A stretch of DNA of 11,191 nt from Actinomycetes bacterium (GCA_021826655.1 JAKAZC010000054.1:1-11191), one strand, 5' to 3'. Positions 1-8,514 are shown, counted from the stretch's first letter. Notes: a model not told the origin generated them from the letters alone. Translations and numbers: made by a program.

Positions 1-1323
<1,323 letters not shown>

Positions 1324-1383
1324 ATCGCACGCCGACCGCTACCACGGCACCCGCCCGCACCGGCCAAACGACAAGGAAGCACC

Positions 1384-2634
1384 ATGCAGTCCGTCAACAC
1401 CACCTGGGTCCTCGTGTCAGCGGCCCTCGTCCTGTTCATGACCCCGGGCCTCGCCCTCTTCTACGGGGGCATGGTCCGCTCGAAGAACGTGCTGGCGGTG
1501 ATGATGAACAACTTCATCGCCATGGGCGTGGTCACCGTCCTGTGGGCGCTGGTCGCCTGCAGCCTGGTGTTCGGGCCCGACGTCGGCCACGGCCTGATCG
1601 GCAACTTCTCACTGGTCGGACTCGGCGGCATGGCCCACGGTCTGGCCGGCTTCGGCAAGGGGACGGCGTCACCGCTCGCCATCGTGACGTTCCAGATGAT
1701 GTTCGCGGTGATCACCGCGGCGCTCATCAGCGGCGGCACGACCGACCGGATCAAATTCCCCGCGTTCGTCCTGTTCATCGCCGTCTGGCTGCTCGCCGTC
1801 TACGTTCCTCTCGCCCACTGGGTCTTCAGTCCCGACGGGTGGCTGGCCCACCGGGGCGTTCTCGACTTTGCCGGCGGCACGGTCGTCGAGATCAACTCGG
1901 GCTTCTCCACCCTGGCCATCGTGCTCGTGCTCGGACGTCGTCGGGGGTGGCCGAGCGAGGGCATGGCTCCGCATTCGGTGCCGCTCAGCCTGCTGGGTGT
2001 CGGCATCCTCTGGTTCGGCTGGTTCGGCTTCAACGCCGGGTCGGCGCTCGGGATGAACGGCGTGGCCGTCTACGCGTTCGTCAACACCGCACTCGCCGCC
2101 GCCGCCGGCCTGCTCGGGTGGTTGTGCTTCGAGCGGATCCGCGAGGACTACCCCACGTCGTTGGGAGCCGCGTCCGGTGCGGTGGCCGGCATGGTGGCGA
2201 TCACGCCCTGCGCGGGCTTCGTGACCCCGATGGCGTCGTTGCTGATCGGGGTGGTCGCGGGCGTCGTCTGTGCCATGGCCGTCCGCCTGAAGTTCCGGCT
2301 CCGGTACGACGACTCGCTCGACGTGCTGGGTGTCCACGGTGTCGGCGGTCTGATCGGCATGCTCCTCCTCGGGCTCTTCGCCACCCGGTCGGTCAATCGC
2401 GCCGGCGCCAATGGACTGCTGACCGGAGGCGGGTTCCACCTCCTGTCCGTGCAGGCCCTGGCCGCGGGCGTGACCGTGGTCTTCACGTTCGCAGTGACCT
2501 GGCTGATCGCCACGGCCATCGACAGGACGATCGGCCTGCGGGTCAGTCCGGAGGACGAGTCCCGGGGGCTCGACCTGTCCCAGCACGCGGAGAGCGCGTA
2601 CTCCATCGGTGGCATGGGCCGGATCGGCAGCTGA
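1384..2634 (+). CDS. amt: ammonium transporter (Amt/Mep/Rh family)
   Basis: Trimeric inner-membrane channel-type transporter for ammonium uptake. The 416-residue protein has about 11 hydrophobic segments starting directly at the N-terminus without a long signal peptide. It shows the family signature 'DFAGGTVVEINSG' (residues 161-173), the Phe-gate motifs 'FQMMFA' (F103/F107) and 'WFGWFGFN' (210-217), the second pore histidine H318 in 'LGVHGVGG', and the cytosolic C-terminal tail 'SPEDESRGLDLSQHAESAY' that normally contacts GlnK. Numbering aligns almost one-to-one with E. coli AmtB (D160, H168, H318). The notable change is Glu169 at the first twin-histidine position. AAGGA at 1373-1377, six nt before ATG, fixes the start. 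It follows the PII gene by 60 nt and is likely co-transcribed and nitrogen-regulated. Confidence 0.96.
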   Translation: MQSVNTTWVLVSAALVLFMTPGLALFYGGMVRSKNVLAVMMNNFIAMGVVTVLWALVACSLVFGPDVGHGLIGNFSLVGLGGMAHGLAGFGKGTASPLAIVTFQMMFAVITAALISGGTTDRIKFPAFVLFIAVWLLAVYVPLAHWVFSPDGWLAHRGVLDFAGGTVVEINSGFSTLAIVLVLGRRRGWPSEGMAPHSVPLSLLGVGILWFGWFGFNAGSALGMNGVAVYAFVNTALAAAAGLLGWLCFERIREDYPTSLGAASGAVAGMVAITPCAGFVTPMASLLIGVVAGVVCAMAVRLKFRLRYDDSLDVLGVHGVGGLIGMLLLGLFATRSVNRAGANGLLTGGGFHLLSVQALAAGVTVVFTFAVTWLIATAIDRTIGLRVSPEDESRGLDLSQHAESAYSIGGMGRIGS

Positions 2635-2636
2635 CG

Positions 2637-2657
2637 GGTCCGCAGTCGCTGCGGGCC
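2637..2657 (+). terminator. possible hairpin after amt
   Basis: Three nt after the amt stop, GGTCCGCAG (2637-2645) can pair with CTGCGGGCC (2649-2657) over a TCG loop: nine pairs, one of them T-G. There is no T-tract, so it is at best a non-canonical terminator or a 3'-end stabilising stem. Its position between amt and the sulfatase gene fits separate transcription of the two. Confidence 0.4.
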
Positions 2658-2679
2658 ACCGTCCGACCGGCCCCGGGCC

Positions 2680-2692
2680 TAGTGTCGTGCGA
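2680..2692 (+). promoter_or_regulatory. candidate -10 box for a leaderless sulfatase mRNA
   Basis: TAGTGT at 2680-2685 fits the TANNNT -10 consensus and ends six nt before the ATG at 2692, so transcription would begin at or next to the start codon. No Shine-Dalgarno sequence precedes the ATG, as expected for a leaderless message, which is common in actinobacteria. No clear -35 hexamer is visible. Start-site mapping would decide. Confidence 0.35.
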
Positions 2693-5010
2693 TGGCATGG
2701 AGCGAGCGCGACCTCCCGACGGTGCCGACGGTGCCGACGGTGCCGACGATCGGGCTGACCGCTGCCGGATCCACCTCGCTGCCCGCCACCCCGCCCTACC
2801 GGGCCGGTGCACCCAATGTGGTGGTCGTGGTGCTCGACGACACCGGTTTCGCCCAGCTCGGCTGCTACGGATCCGACATCGCCACACCGGCCGTCGACGG
2901 CCTGGCCGCCCGCGGGATCCAGCTCACCAATTTCCACACCACTGCCATCTGCTCGCCGACCCGCGCGTGCCTGCTCACCGGCCGGAACCACCACCGGGTG
3001 GGAGTCGGGATGCTGCCCGACCTGCCGATGCACTTCCCCGGCTACGAGGGGCGGATCGCCGACGAGGCGGGAACGCTCGCGCAGATCCTGCGCCAGGACG
3101 GGTACGCCACGTTCTGCGTCGGCAAGTGGCACCTCACTCCTCGTGACCAGCGGTCCCCGTCGGGCCCATTCCACAACTGGCCGCTCGGCAAGGGGTTCGA
3201 GCACTACTACGGGTTCCTCGGCGGCGACGCAAACCACTGGGCCCCCGAGCTGGTGCGGGACAACACCTACGTCGACCCGCCCCGCACCCCCGACGAGGGG
3301 TACCATCTGTCCGAGGACCTTGCCGACGAGGCCGTCGCCCGGCTGCGGGAGCTGCGGCGCAACCAGCCCGACCGCCCCTTCCTGCTGTGGCTGGCGATGG
3401 GAGCCACCCACGCGCCCCACCACGTCGCCCCGGCGTGGAGCGACCCGTACCGCGGGCAGTTCGACGGCGGATGGGACGAATGGCGCCGGGACGCCCTCGA
3501 GCGGCAGGTCCGCCTGGGTATCGTGCCCGCGGGCACCGCGCTGGCGACACCGTCGGACCACGTGCCGCACTGGGACGGCCTCACCCCCGACCACCGGCGC
3601 CTGTACGCCCGGATGATGGAACTGTTCGCCGGCTTCCTGACCCACGCCGACGCCCAGATCAGGAGGGTGCTGGGCGTCCTCGAGGAGCTGGGCGAAGCCG
3701 ACGACACGGTCGTTGTGCTGGTGTCGGACAACGGGGCGTCGGGCGAGGCCGGCCCGCACGGCTCGGTCAGCGAGTTCCGGTTCGCCCAGGGACGGGACGA
3801 GGACGTCGACCTGAACCTGGCGATGATCGACGAGCTCGGCGGGCACAAGGCCTACAACCACTATCCGTGGGGGTGGGCCGAGGCCGGGAACACACCGGTC
3901 CGCCGGTTCAAGCGGTACACGTTCGAGGGAGGCGTCCGCGATCCGTGCATCGTGTCGTGGCCGGCGGGACTCGTCGACACCGGGTCGATCCGCTCCCAGT
4001 ACTGCCACGCCGTCGACGTGCTCCCGACCCTCCTCGACCTGATCGGCCTCGAGGCGCCCGCCGTCGTCGGCGGGGTGGCGCAGATGAGTCTGGACGGCGT
4101 GAGCCTGCGCGGCATGCTCGACTCGCCCGACGCTCCCGACCCCCGTACGAGCCAATACTTCGAGTGCTGGGGAAGCCGCGCTCTCTACGAGGACGGCTGG
4201 AAGGTGGTCACCGACCACGTCAACCAGCTCACCCACGCCGACCGCGAGCTGATCGCCGGCAGCGACGACTTCGCCCGCGACCACTGGCACCTGTTCGACG
4301 CCCGGAACGATCTGGCCGAGAACGACGACGTGGGCGACCGGTACCCGGACGTGCGGGACCGCCTGGTGGCGCGCTGGTACGAGGAGGCCGAACACAACGG
4401 GGTGCTGCCACTGAGCGACGGGGTGGTGGACCGCCTCGCCCACTTCTTCCTGCCGTGGCCCTCGGGCGCTCGCCGGGTCGAGCTCCGGCACGGCGAGCGG
4501 GTCTTCGAGGACAACGTGCCCGTACTGTCGCACGGGTTCACCGTCACCGCCACCCTGGGCGCACCGCTGACGGCGACCACCGTCGGGGTGCTGGCGGAGC
4601 AGGGTGACCACAACGGGGGCTGGGTCTGGTTCGCCCGCGACGGCGCGCTCACCTTCGCCTGCAGCTTCGTCAGCGAGTACGTCACGACCATGACGGTGGC
4701 GCTGCCGATCGGCGCCACCGAACTCAGGCTGGTGGGGCGCCCGGCCGGGTCCGGGGTCGACGTGGCCGGGATCGCCGACGGGCGCCACGTGGGCGGGGCC
4801 CGCCTCCCGCACGAGTGGCCCGGGTTGTGGACCCCGAACTCGGCGGCGTCCCTGCTGGCCGGCGTCGGTCGCCCCCTGCCGGTGTGCGACGGCTACGACC
4901 CCCGGATCCCCTTCGACGGGGCACTCGAGCGGCTGGTGGTCGAGTCCGACGGCGGCGCGGGATTCGACGACCTCGCCCACCAGGTCGAGACGGCGTTCCG
5001 CAACCAGTGA
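2692..5010 (+). CDS. arylsulfatase-type sulfatase (formylglycine-dependent), long form
   Basis: Hydrolyses a sulfate ester (possibly a phosphonate or phosphate ester) in the alkaline-phosphatase fold. Active-site residues visible in the 772-residue protein: metal ligands D49/D50 in 'VLDDTG', the C87-S-P-T-R91 motif whose Cys becomes formylglycine, K145 and H147 in 'GKWHL', H240 in 'GATHAPHH', D346/N347 in 'SDNG', and K407. The catalytic domain ends near residue 560; the remaining roughly 200 residues look like a beta-sandwich extension ('VELRHGERVFEDNVPVLSHGF' onward). The long form resembles mycobacterial AtsA/AtsD (about 787 residues) more than the roughly 530-residue Pseudomonas AtsA. No signal peptide or membrane segment is seen, so it is probably cytoplasmic. 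It needs a formylglycine-generating enzyme encoded elsewhere. The N-terminus carries a (PTV)3PTI repeat. The substrate is unknown. Confidence 0.92.
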   Translation: MAWSERDLPTVPTVPTVPTIGLTAAGSTSLPATPPYRAGAPNVVVVVLDDTGFAQLGCYGSDIATPAVDGLAARGIQLTNFHTTAICSPTRACLLTGRNHHRVGVGMLPDLPMHFPGYEGRIADEAGTLAQILRQDGYATFCVGKWHLTPRDQRSPSGPFHNWPLGKGFEHYYGFLGGDANHWAPELVRDNTYVDPPRTPDEGYHLSEDLADEAVARLRELRRNQPDRPFLLWLAMGATHAPHHVAPAWSDPYRGQFDGGWDEWRRDALERQVRLGIVPAGTALATPSDHVPHWDGLTPDHRRLYARMMELFAGFLTHADAQIRRVLGVLEELGEADDTVVVLVSDNGASGEAGPHGSVSEFRFAQGRDEDVDLNLAMIDELGGHKAYNHYPWGWAEAGNTPVRRFKRYTFEGGVRDPCIVSWPAGLVDTGSIRSQYCHAVDVLPTLLDLIGLEAPAVVGGVAQMSLDGVSLRGMLDSPDAPDPRTSQYFECWGSRALYEDGWKVVTDHVNQLTHADRELIAGSDDFARDHWHLFDARNDLAENDDVGDRYPDVRDRLVARWYEEAEHNGVLPLSDGVVDRLAHFFLPWPSGARRVELRHGERVFEDNVPVLSHGFTVTATLGAPLTATTVGVLAEQGDHNGGWVWFARDGALTFACSFVSEYVTTMTVALPIGATELRLVGRPAGSGVDVAGIADGRHVGGARLPHEWPGLWTPNSAASLLAGVGRPLPVCDGYDPRIPFDGALERLVVESDGGAGFDDLAHQVETAFRNQ
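2716..2751 (+). repeat. 9-bp tandem repeat in sulfatase N-terminus
   Basis: CCGACGGTG occurs three times exactly (2716-2742) and a fourth time as CCGACGATC. In frame it encodes Pro-Thr-Val three times and then Pro-Thr-Ile (residues 9-20). It lies upstream of the catalytic fold, where copy-number change would be tolerated. Confidence 0.85.
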
Positions 5011-5068
5011 CCACGCCCCACACACCGATCGGCGCCGCCGACACGACCAGGAGGCGCGACGCGAACCG

Positions 5069-5588
5069 GTGACGACCACACGTGGGACGGACGGGTCCGC
5101 GACCCGGCCCGCCTGGCCGACCTGATCGCCATCCAGGACCTGGCCGTCGCGTACGCCTACGCGGTCGACGACCGGGACTGGCAGCGGTGGGAGACGCTCG
5201 TCCTGCCTGACGCGCTGGTCGACTACACCTCGGCCGGGGGGACCGCCGGTACCCCCGCCGAGGTCGCGGCATGGATGCCCGGCGCGTTGTCGGTCTTCGC
5301 CTTCTGCCTCCACATCACCTCGACCCACCAGATCCGGTTCCACGGGCCCGACACCGCCACCGGTCGGGTCCACGTGTTCAACCGCAACGGAGTGGAGTGG
5401 GAGGGCGCACCCGAGTTGTTCGACGTGGGCGCCGTCTACGACGACAGCTACGCCGCGTCGTGGACCGATGGCGGATCTCCAGCCGGATCGAGCACACCGC
5501 CTACGTGGGCGGCGGCGGGTTCGCCCGGATGATCCTGGCGACGGCCCGGAACGCGGCGACCGATCACCGACCGGCGCCGTTCGGCTGA
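5069..5588 (+). pseudogene. SnoaL/NTF2-like family protein, apparently frameshifted
   Basis: Small alpha+beta-barrel protein of the SnoaL-like/polyketide-cyclase/NTF2 superfamily, often found in actinobacterial steroid or aromatic gene sets; its function here is unknown. The main body reads in the same frame as the upstream sulfatase: 'DPARLADLIAIQDLAVAYAYAVDDRDW' then 'LVDYTSAGG', 'HQIRF' and 'VGAVYDDSY'. After 'YDDSY' (about 5448) family-like sequence continues in the next frame as 'VVDRWRISSRIEHTAYVGGGGF' to the stop at 5586-5588, so one base seems missing within about 5448-5465. At the 5' end no in-frame start exists after the sulfatase stop. A GTG at 5069 behind AGGAGG (5049-5054) is out of frame and would need another missing base near 5080. 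This is either a decaying gene or sequencing indels; the body of the protein is otherwise well preserved. Confidence 0.75.
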
Positions 5589-5720
5589 CGGACGGTGGTC
5601 CGGCCGGGGCGCGTCCCTGGTCCGGGCCGCGCCCACCGGTCGACGGTGCCAGAATCGTGGTGTCGCAGTCGCGCCCAGGTCGGGCACGGCATCGGGGACG
5701 CCACCAAGGAGAGCCTCACC

Positions 5721-6563
5721 ATGCCGGGAGTGCACATCGTCACGGACAGTTCGTCGGACCTCACAGCGGAGGACCTCGGGGAATTCGACGTCGAGATCGT
5801 CCCGCTGAGTGTCCGCTTCGGAAGTGAGGAATTCACCGATGGTGTCGACCTGACGGTGACCGAGTTCTACCGTCGGATGACCGCCAGTGACGAGCTTCCC
5901 CAGACGGCCTGCCCGTCGCCCGGTGCGTTCGAGGAGGCGTTCACCCGGGCGGGCGACGCCGGGGCCGACGCGGTGGTCTGCCTGAACATCTCGGGCGAAC
6001 TGTCGAACACCCTCCGGTCCGCGCAGACCGCGTCTGAGGCAGTGGCGGGCAGGATCCCCGTCCATGTCGTCGACAGCCACTCGGTTTCGAGCGGGCTCGG
6101 TACCCTGGTACTGGAGGCGGCTCGGGCGGCTCGGGCCGCGGCCGACGTCGAGTCGGTACTGGCCAAGGTGCGCGCTCTGGTCCCGAGGACCCACGTCATC
6201 GCCGCGCTGAACACACTCGAGAACCTGAAGAAGGGGGGCAGGATCGGCGGGGCCAAGGCGATGCTCGGGTCGATGCTGTCCGTCAAACCGGTGATCGACA
6301 TCACCGGGGGCGTGGTCCACGAGGCCGGCAAGCCGCGGACCCGCCGGAAGGCCATGCAGCTGCTGTTCGACCGGATGGTCGAGGCCGGGTCGATCGACCA
6401 TGTCGCCGTCATGCACGGCGGGGCCCACGACATCGGTGAGTTCCTCGACCTCATCGCCTCCCGTTTCCCCCGCGAGACCCTGCGGCTCGGCCAGCTGGGG
6501 GCGATCATCGGGACCCACGGCGGCGCCGAGATCATCGGCGTCAGCTGGGTGGCCGGGGCGTAG
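5721..6563 (+). CDS. DegV family fatty-acid-binding protein
   Basis: Binds a single fatty acid and, in the FakAB system, presents it to the kinase FakA for acyl-phosphate formation; in actinobacteria the role is less settled. The 280-residue protein has the complete DegV fold markers: 'IVTDSSSDL' (6-14), 'TACPSPGAF' with T62 (62-70), 'NISGELSNT' with S91, 'HSVSSGLG' (120-127), 'LENLKKGGRIGG' with R174 (166-177) and 'IGTHGG' with H266. T62, S91, R174 and H266 occupy the positions known in S. aureus FakB proteins for binding the fatty-acid carboxylate and the kinase. The ATG at 5721 is fixed by AAGGAG at 5706-5711; the open frame extends further upstream but without family similarity. No FakA gene is in the window. 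Its last 23 nt overlap the convergent tetR gene. Confidence 0.93.
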   Translation: MPGVHIVTDSSSDLTAEDLGEFDVEIVPLSVRFGSEEFTDGVDLTVTEFYRRMTASDELPQTACPSPGAFEEAFTRAGDAGADAVVCLNISGELSNTLRSAQTASEAVAGRIPVHVVDSHSVSSGLGTLVLEAARAARAAADVESVLAKVRALVPRTHVIAALNTLENLKKGGRIGGAKAMLGSMLSVKPVIDITGGVVHEAGKPRTRRKAMQLLFDRMVEAGSIDHVAVMHGGAHDIGEFLDLIASRFPRETLRLGQLGAIIGTHGGAEIIGVSWVAGA

Positions 6564-7248
6564 CTCCCGCGGTGGGCCCGGGGCCAGGCGGCCGGAACCG
6601 GGCGGCGGGTCCGGCGTCGTCGACGAAGGCGTCGAGCAGCTCCACCAGGACGGCCCGCTCGGCGGTGGTGTCGACCGGCTGCGGCGTGACCATCTGGGAG
6701 AGCACGAGTCCCCGCAGCGTGGCGAACAGCACCTCGCCGACGAGGCCCTGACGGCGACCGGCCCCGGGTGCGTCCACGACCAGCAGCGAGCCGAGCCGAC
6801 GCATGTCCCGTGCCATCACCTCGAGGCCGGACCGGCGGGCCCCGTCCCGGTTGGCCCGGGTGGCGATGAGGATCTCCAGACTGGCGAGCGACTCCGGGCT
6901 GGAGAAGGCGGCCCAGGCCGCCTCCACCACCGCCCCGACCCGCCGGTGGGTGGGGCCGTCGGGGACGGCGACCGACTCGACGGCCCGCCGGAAGCGGTCG
7001 TAGCCGTCGGCCACGACCGCACTCAGGAGGCCGTTCCGGTCGCCGAAGTGGTACTGGATGACACCCCAGGTCACCCCGGCCCGCTCGGCGATGTGCTTGG
7101 CGCTGGCGGCGGCGAACCCCTCCTCGTCGATGCACCGGACCGTCTCCGCGATGATGGCCGCACGGGTCCTGTCCCCACGGACCTGGACACGGGAGCCCGA
7201 CCGGGTGGGTCGCGTACCGGGTGACGCCGCCGCTCCCGGTGGCGTCAC
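6541..7248 (-). CDS. TetR/AcrR family transcriptional regulator
   Basis: DNA-binding repressor with an N-terminal helix-turn-helix and a variable ligand-binding C-terminal domain. In the 235-residue protein the HTH domain spans about residues 26-85 ('TRAAIIAETVRCIDEEGF...AERAGVTWGVIQYHFGDRNGLLSAV'), with recognition helix near 'VTWGVIQYHF'. The C-terminal half is helical, ends in a Pro-rich tail, and gives no ligand hint. The GTG start at 7246-7248 overlaps the TGA stop of the upstream oxidoreductase as GTGA, so translation is coupled and both genes share a transcript from the heptamer-repeat region. It probably controls the divergent promoters there, including the SDR gene. The family is certain; the regulon is inferred. 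Confidence 0.92.
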   Translation of the reverse strand: MTPPGAAASPGTRPTRSGSRVQVRGDRTRAAIIAETVRCIDEEGFAAASAKHIAERAGVTWGVIQYHFGDRNGLLSAVVADGYDRFRRAVESVAVPDGPTHRRVGAVVEAAWAAFSSPESLASLEILIATRANRDGARRSGLEVMARDMRRLGSLLVVDAPGAGRRQGLVGEVLFATLRGLVLSQMVTPQPVDTTAERAVLVELLDAFVDDAGPAARFRPPGPGPTAGATPRPPS

Positions 7249-8315
7249 CCCAACAGACCCCGCACCTGGGACACCGGGAGGTCCCGGAGCGACACCAGCC
7301 CGGGCGGAGCGGCGCACACGGCGGGGATGGCGTTGACCGCCTTGGCCGCGGTGGCGAGGACCCCGGCGACGTTGTGGTCGACCCCGTCGAGGCCGAGATG
7401 GGTGTTGATCTCGACGCCGGGGCTCCCGGTGACGACGACGCGGTGGACGCCGGGGCGTCCCTCGGGTGCGGCCGGCCAGTCGGGGGCGGCCGCTGCCGTC
7501 AAACGGTTGACGTGCTCCATGACGATGGCGGACCGGCCCCCCACGATGCCCTCGACGGCGAACCGGACCGCGGCCACCCGCCCCGGCTCCACCCGCATCA
7601 TCGTGCACTCGATCGGGTCGGTGGCCACCCAGGCCTCGTACCGCTCGCGGAGCTCCTCGAGCTCGACGCCGAGCTCGTCGGCCAGCAGGCGCACGGGACC
7701 GCCCCAGATCGAGGTCAGGACCCCGGGCAGGAAGAGCACCGGGACGTGCCCGGGGTCGGTGCCGAATCCGAAGCTGACCCCGGTGAACTCGGCGTCGTCG
7801 TAGGAGCCGTAGTCGCAGATCTCCTGGACCAGCACGCTGTCTGCACGGGCGGTCAGGCTGAGGGCCGCCAATGGGAGGAGGTCGCCCGAGAACCCGGGGT
7901 CGACGCCGTTCACGTACATCGTCGTGGCTCCGACCCGGCACGCCTCGGCCAGCGGGTCGCTCAGCCAGCGGTCGGCGTGGGGTGGGTAGACCAGCCACAC
8001 CGGCGAGGTCGCCACGACGTCGGTGCCGGCGGCGAGGAACGCTGTCAACTCGGCGAGTGCATCCAGCGGCCGGGTCTCGGCCTGGCTCGCGTAGACCACG
8101 CAGTCCGCCCCGAGTGCGACCAGCGCGGCCACGTCGTCCGTCGCAACCACGCCGGTCGGCCGGTCGAGCCCGCACAGCTCTGCCGCATCCCTCCCGATCT
8201 TGTCGGCGCCGGACGCGTGGACCCCCACCAGTTCGAACTCCGGACGCTCGATCAGCTGGCGCAACGCATGGCGACCCACGTTGCCCGTCGAGAACTGGAT
8301 CACCCGTGTCGTCAT
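7245..8315 (-). CDS. NAD(P)-dependent oxidoreductase, dihydrodipicolinate reductase-like / 2,4-diaminopentanoate dehydrogenase-like
   Basis: Rossmann-fold dehydrogenase of the actinobacterial group annotated as dihydrodipicolinate reductase-like or NAD(P)H-dependent amine dehydrogenase family. The nucleotide motif is right at the start ('VIQFSTGNVGRHAL', residues 5-18). The C-terminal domain resembles that of 2,4-diaminopentanoate dehydrogenase, with 'YVNGVDPGFSGDLLPL' and 'VVVTGSPGVEINTHLGL'. The 356-residue length fits that group and is longer than true DapB (about 250). A lysine-pathway role is therefore unlikely, and oxidation or reduction of a catabolic intermediate is more probable. ATG at 8313-8315 is chosen because the Rossmann motif begins four residues later; the upstream open frame is only repeat-encoded 'GARRKAQ' text. 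The ribosome site is poor. It is first gene of a two-gene unit with tetR (GTGA overlap). Confidence 0.88.
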   Translation of the reverse strand: MTTRVIQFSTGNVGRHALRQLIERPEFELVGVHASGADKIGRDAAELCGLDRPTGVVATDDVAALVALGADCVVYASQAETRPLDALAELTAFLAAGTDVVATSPVWLVYPPHADRWLSDPLAEACRVGATTMYVNGVDPGFSGDLLPLAALSLTARADSVLVQEICDYGSYDDAEFTGVSFGFGTDPGHVPVLFLPGVLTSIWGGPVRLLADELGVELEELRERYEAWVATDPIECTMMRVEPGRVAAVRFAVEGIVGGRSAIVMEHVNRLTAAAAPDWPAAPEGRPGVHRVVVTGSPGVEINTHLGLDGVDHNVAGVLATAAKAVNAIPAVCAAPPGLVSLRDLPVSQVRGLLG

Positions 8316-8351
8316 CGTTCCACTTCGGCCCGGCACCACCGAGGCGCACCC

Positions 8352-8463
8352 TTGCGCCTTGCGCCTTGCGCCTTGCGCCTTGCGCCTTGCGCCTTGCGCC
8401 TTGCGCCTTGCGCCTTGCGCCTCGCGCCTCGCGCCTTGCGCCTTGCGCCTTGCGCCTTGCGCC
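8352..8463. repeat. heptanucleotide tandem array, (TTGCGCC)16
   Basis: Sixteen contiguous 7-bp units with no register slips, 112 bp in total. Fourteen are TTGCGCC and the eleventh and twelfth (8422-8428 and 8429-8435) are TCGCGCC. Every unit contains the palindromic core GCGC, and three units (21 bp) equal about two helical turns. The array sits between the divergent oxidoreductase (start 8315) and SDR (start 8520) genes. It has no stop codon in any frame, so apparent coding through it ('GARRKAQ', 'ALRLAPC') is an artefact of the period. It is probably a variable-number repeat; a regulatory role is possible. Confidence 0.98.
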
Positions 8464-8485
8464 AAAGCATAGAGCGATTTATGTT
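8457..8485 (+). promoter_or_regulatory. candidate promoter for SDR gene, -35 supplied by last heptamer
   Basis: TTGCGC (8457-8462, the final repeat unit) and TATGTT (8480-8485) are spaced by exactly 17 bp, the optimal sigma70-type distance. The -35 matches TTGACA only in TTG, but the -10 fits TANNNT. Transcription would start near 8492, giving a leader of about 28 nt ahead of the GTG at 8520. Confidence 0.45.
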
Positions 8486-8487
8486 CT
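8464..8487. promoter_or_regulatory. AT-rich island with inverted repeat, possible TetR operator and divergent -10 boxes
   Basis: This is an AT-rich patch in GC-rich surroundings. CATA (8468-8471) and TATG (8480-8483) form an inverted repeat, CATAgagcgattTATG, with partial extension outwards (AAAG on the left, TTCTTT on the right). The right arm overlaps the plus-strand -10 TATGTT. The left arm read on the minus strand gives TATGCT, a possible -10 for the leftward operon, whose transcript would then run through the whole heptamer array. The adjacent tetR gene makes an operator here plausible but unproven. Confidence 0.35.
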
Positions 8488-8506
8488 TTCGGTCGGCCCG
8501 CAGATC

Positions 8507-8514
8507 AGGAGGTG
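8507..8514 (+). promoter_or_regulatory. strong ribosome-binding site of the SDR gene
   Basis: AGGAGGTG is a near-perfect Shine-Dalgarno sequence and ends five nt before GTG at 8520. It decides the SDR start in favour of 8520 over the in-frame ATG at 8481, which lies upstream of it and has no ribosome site. Confidence 0.85.

Noticed and set aside
1669..5373. 1234-codon open frame on the minus strand
   Set aside because: It is the antisense shadow of amt, the sulfatase and the SnoaL-like gene, which have clear active-site motifs on the plus strand. The shadow product resembles no family.
7245..8315. True lysine-pathway DapB
   Set aside because: The protein is about 100 residues longer than DapB, has a different C-terminal domain, and is not linked to dapA or other lysine genes.
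7249..8349. Upstream extension of the tetR reading frame on the minus strand
   Set aside because: The frame stays open for another 360 codons, but that DNA encodes the Rossmann-fold oxidoreductase in another frame. The GTG at 7246-7248, overlapping the oxidoreductase stop, precedes the HTH domain at the usual distance.
8352..8463. CRISPR or iteron-type origin
   Set aside because: The 7-bp units are contiguous without spacers, and there is no cas or replication gene nearby. Unit length is far below that of CRISPR repeats or plasmid iterons.
8316..8465. N-terminal extension of the oxidoreductase made of GARRKAQ repeats
   Set aside because: The heptamer array lacks stops in all frames, so any flanking gene appears extended. 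The Rossmann motif sits four residues after the ATG at 8315, where such proteins normally begin.
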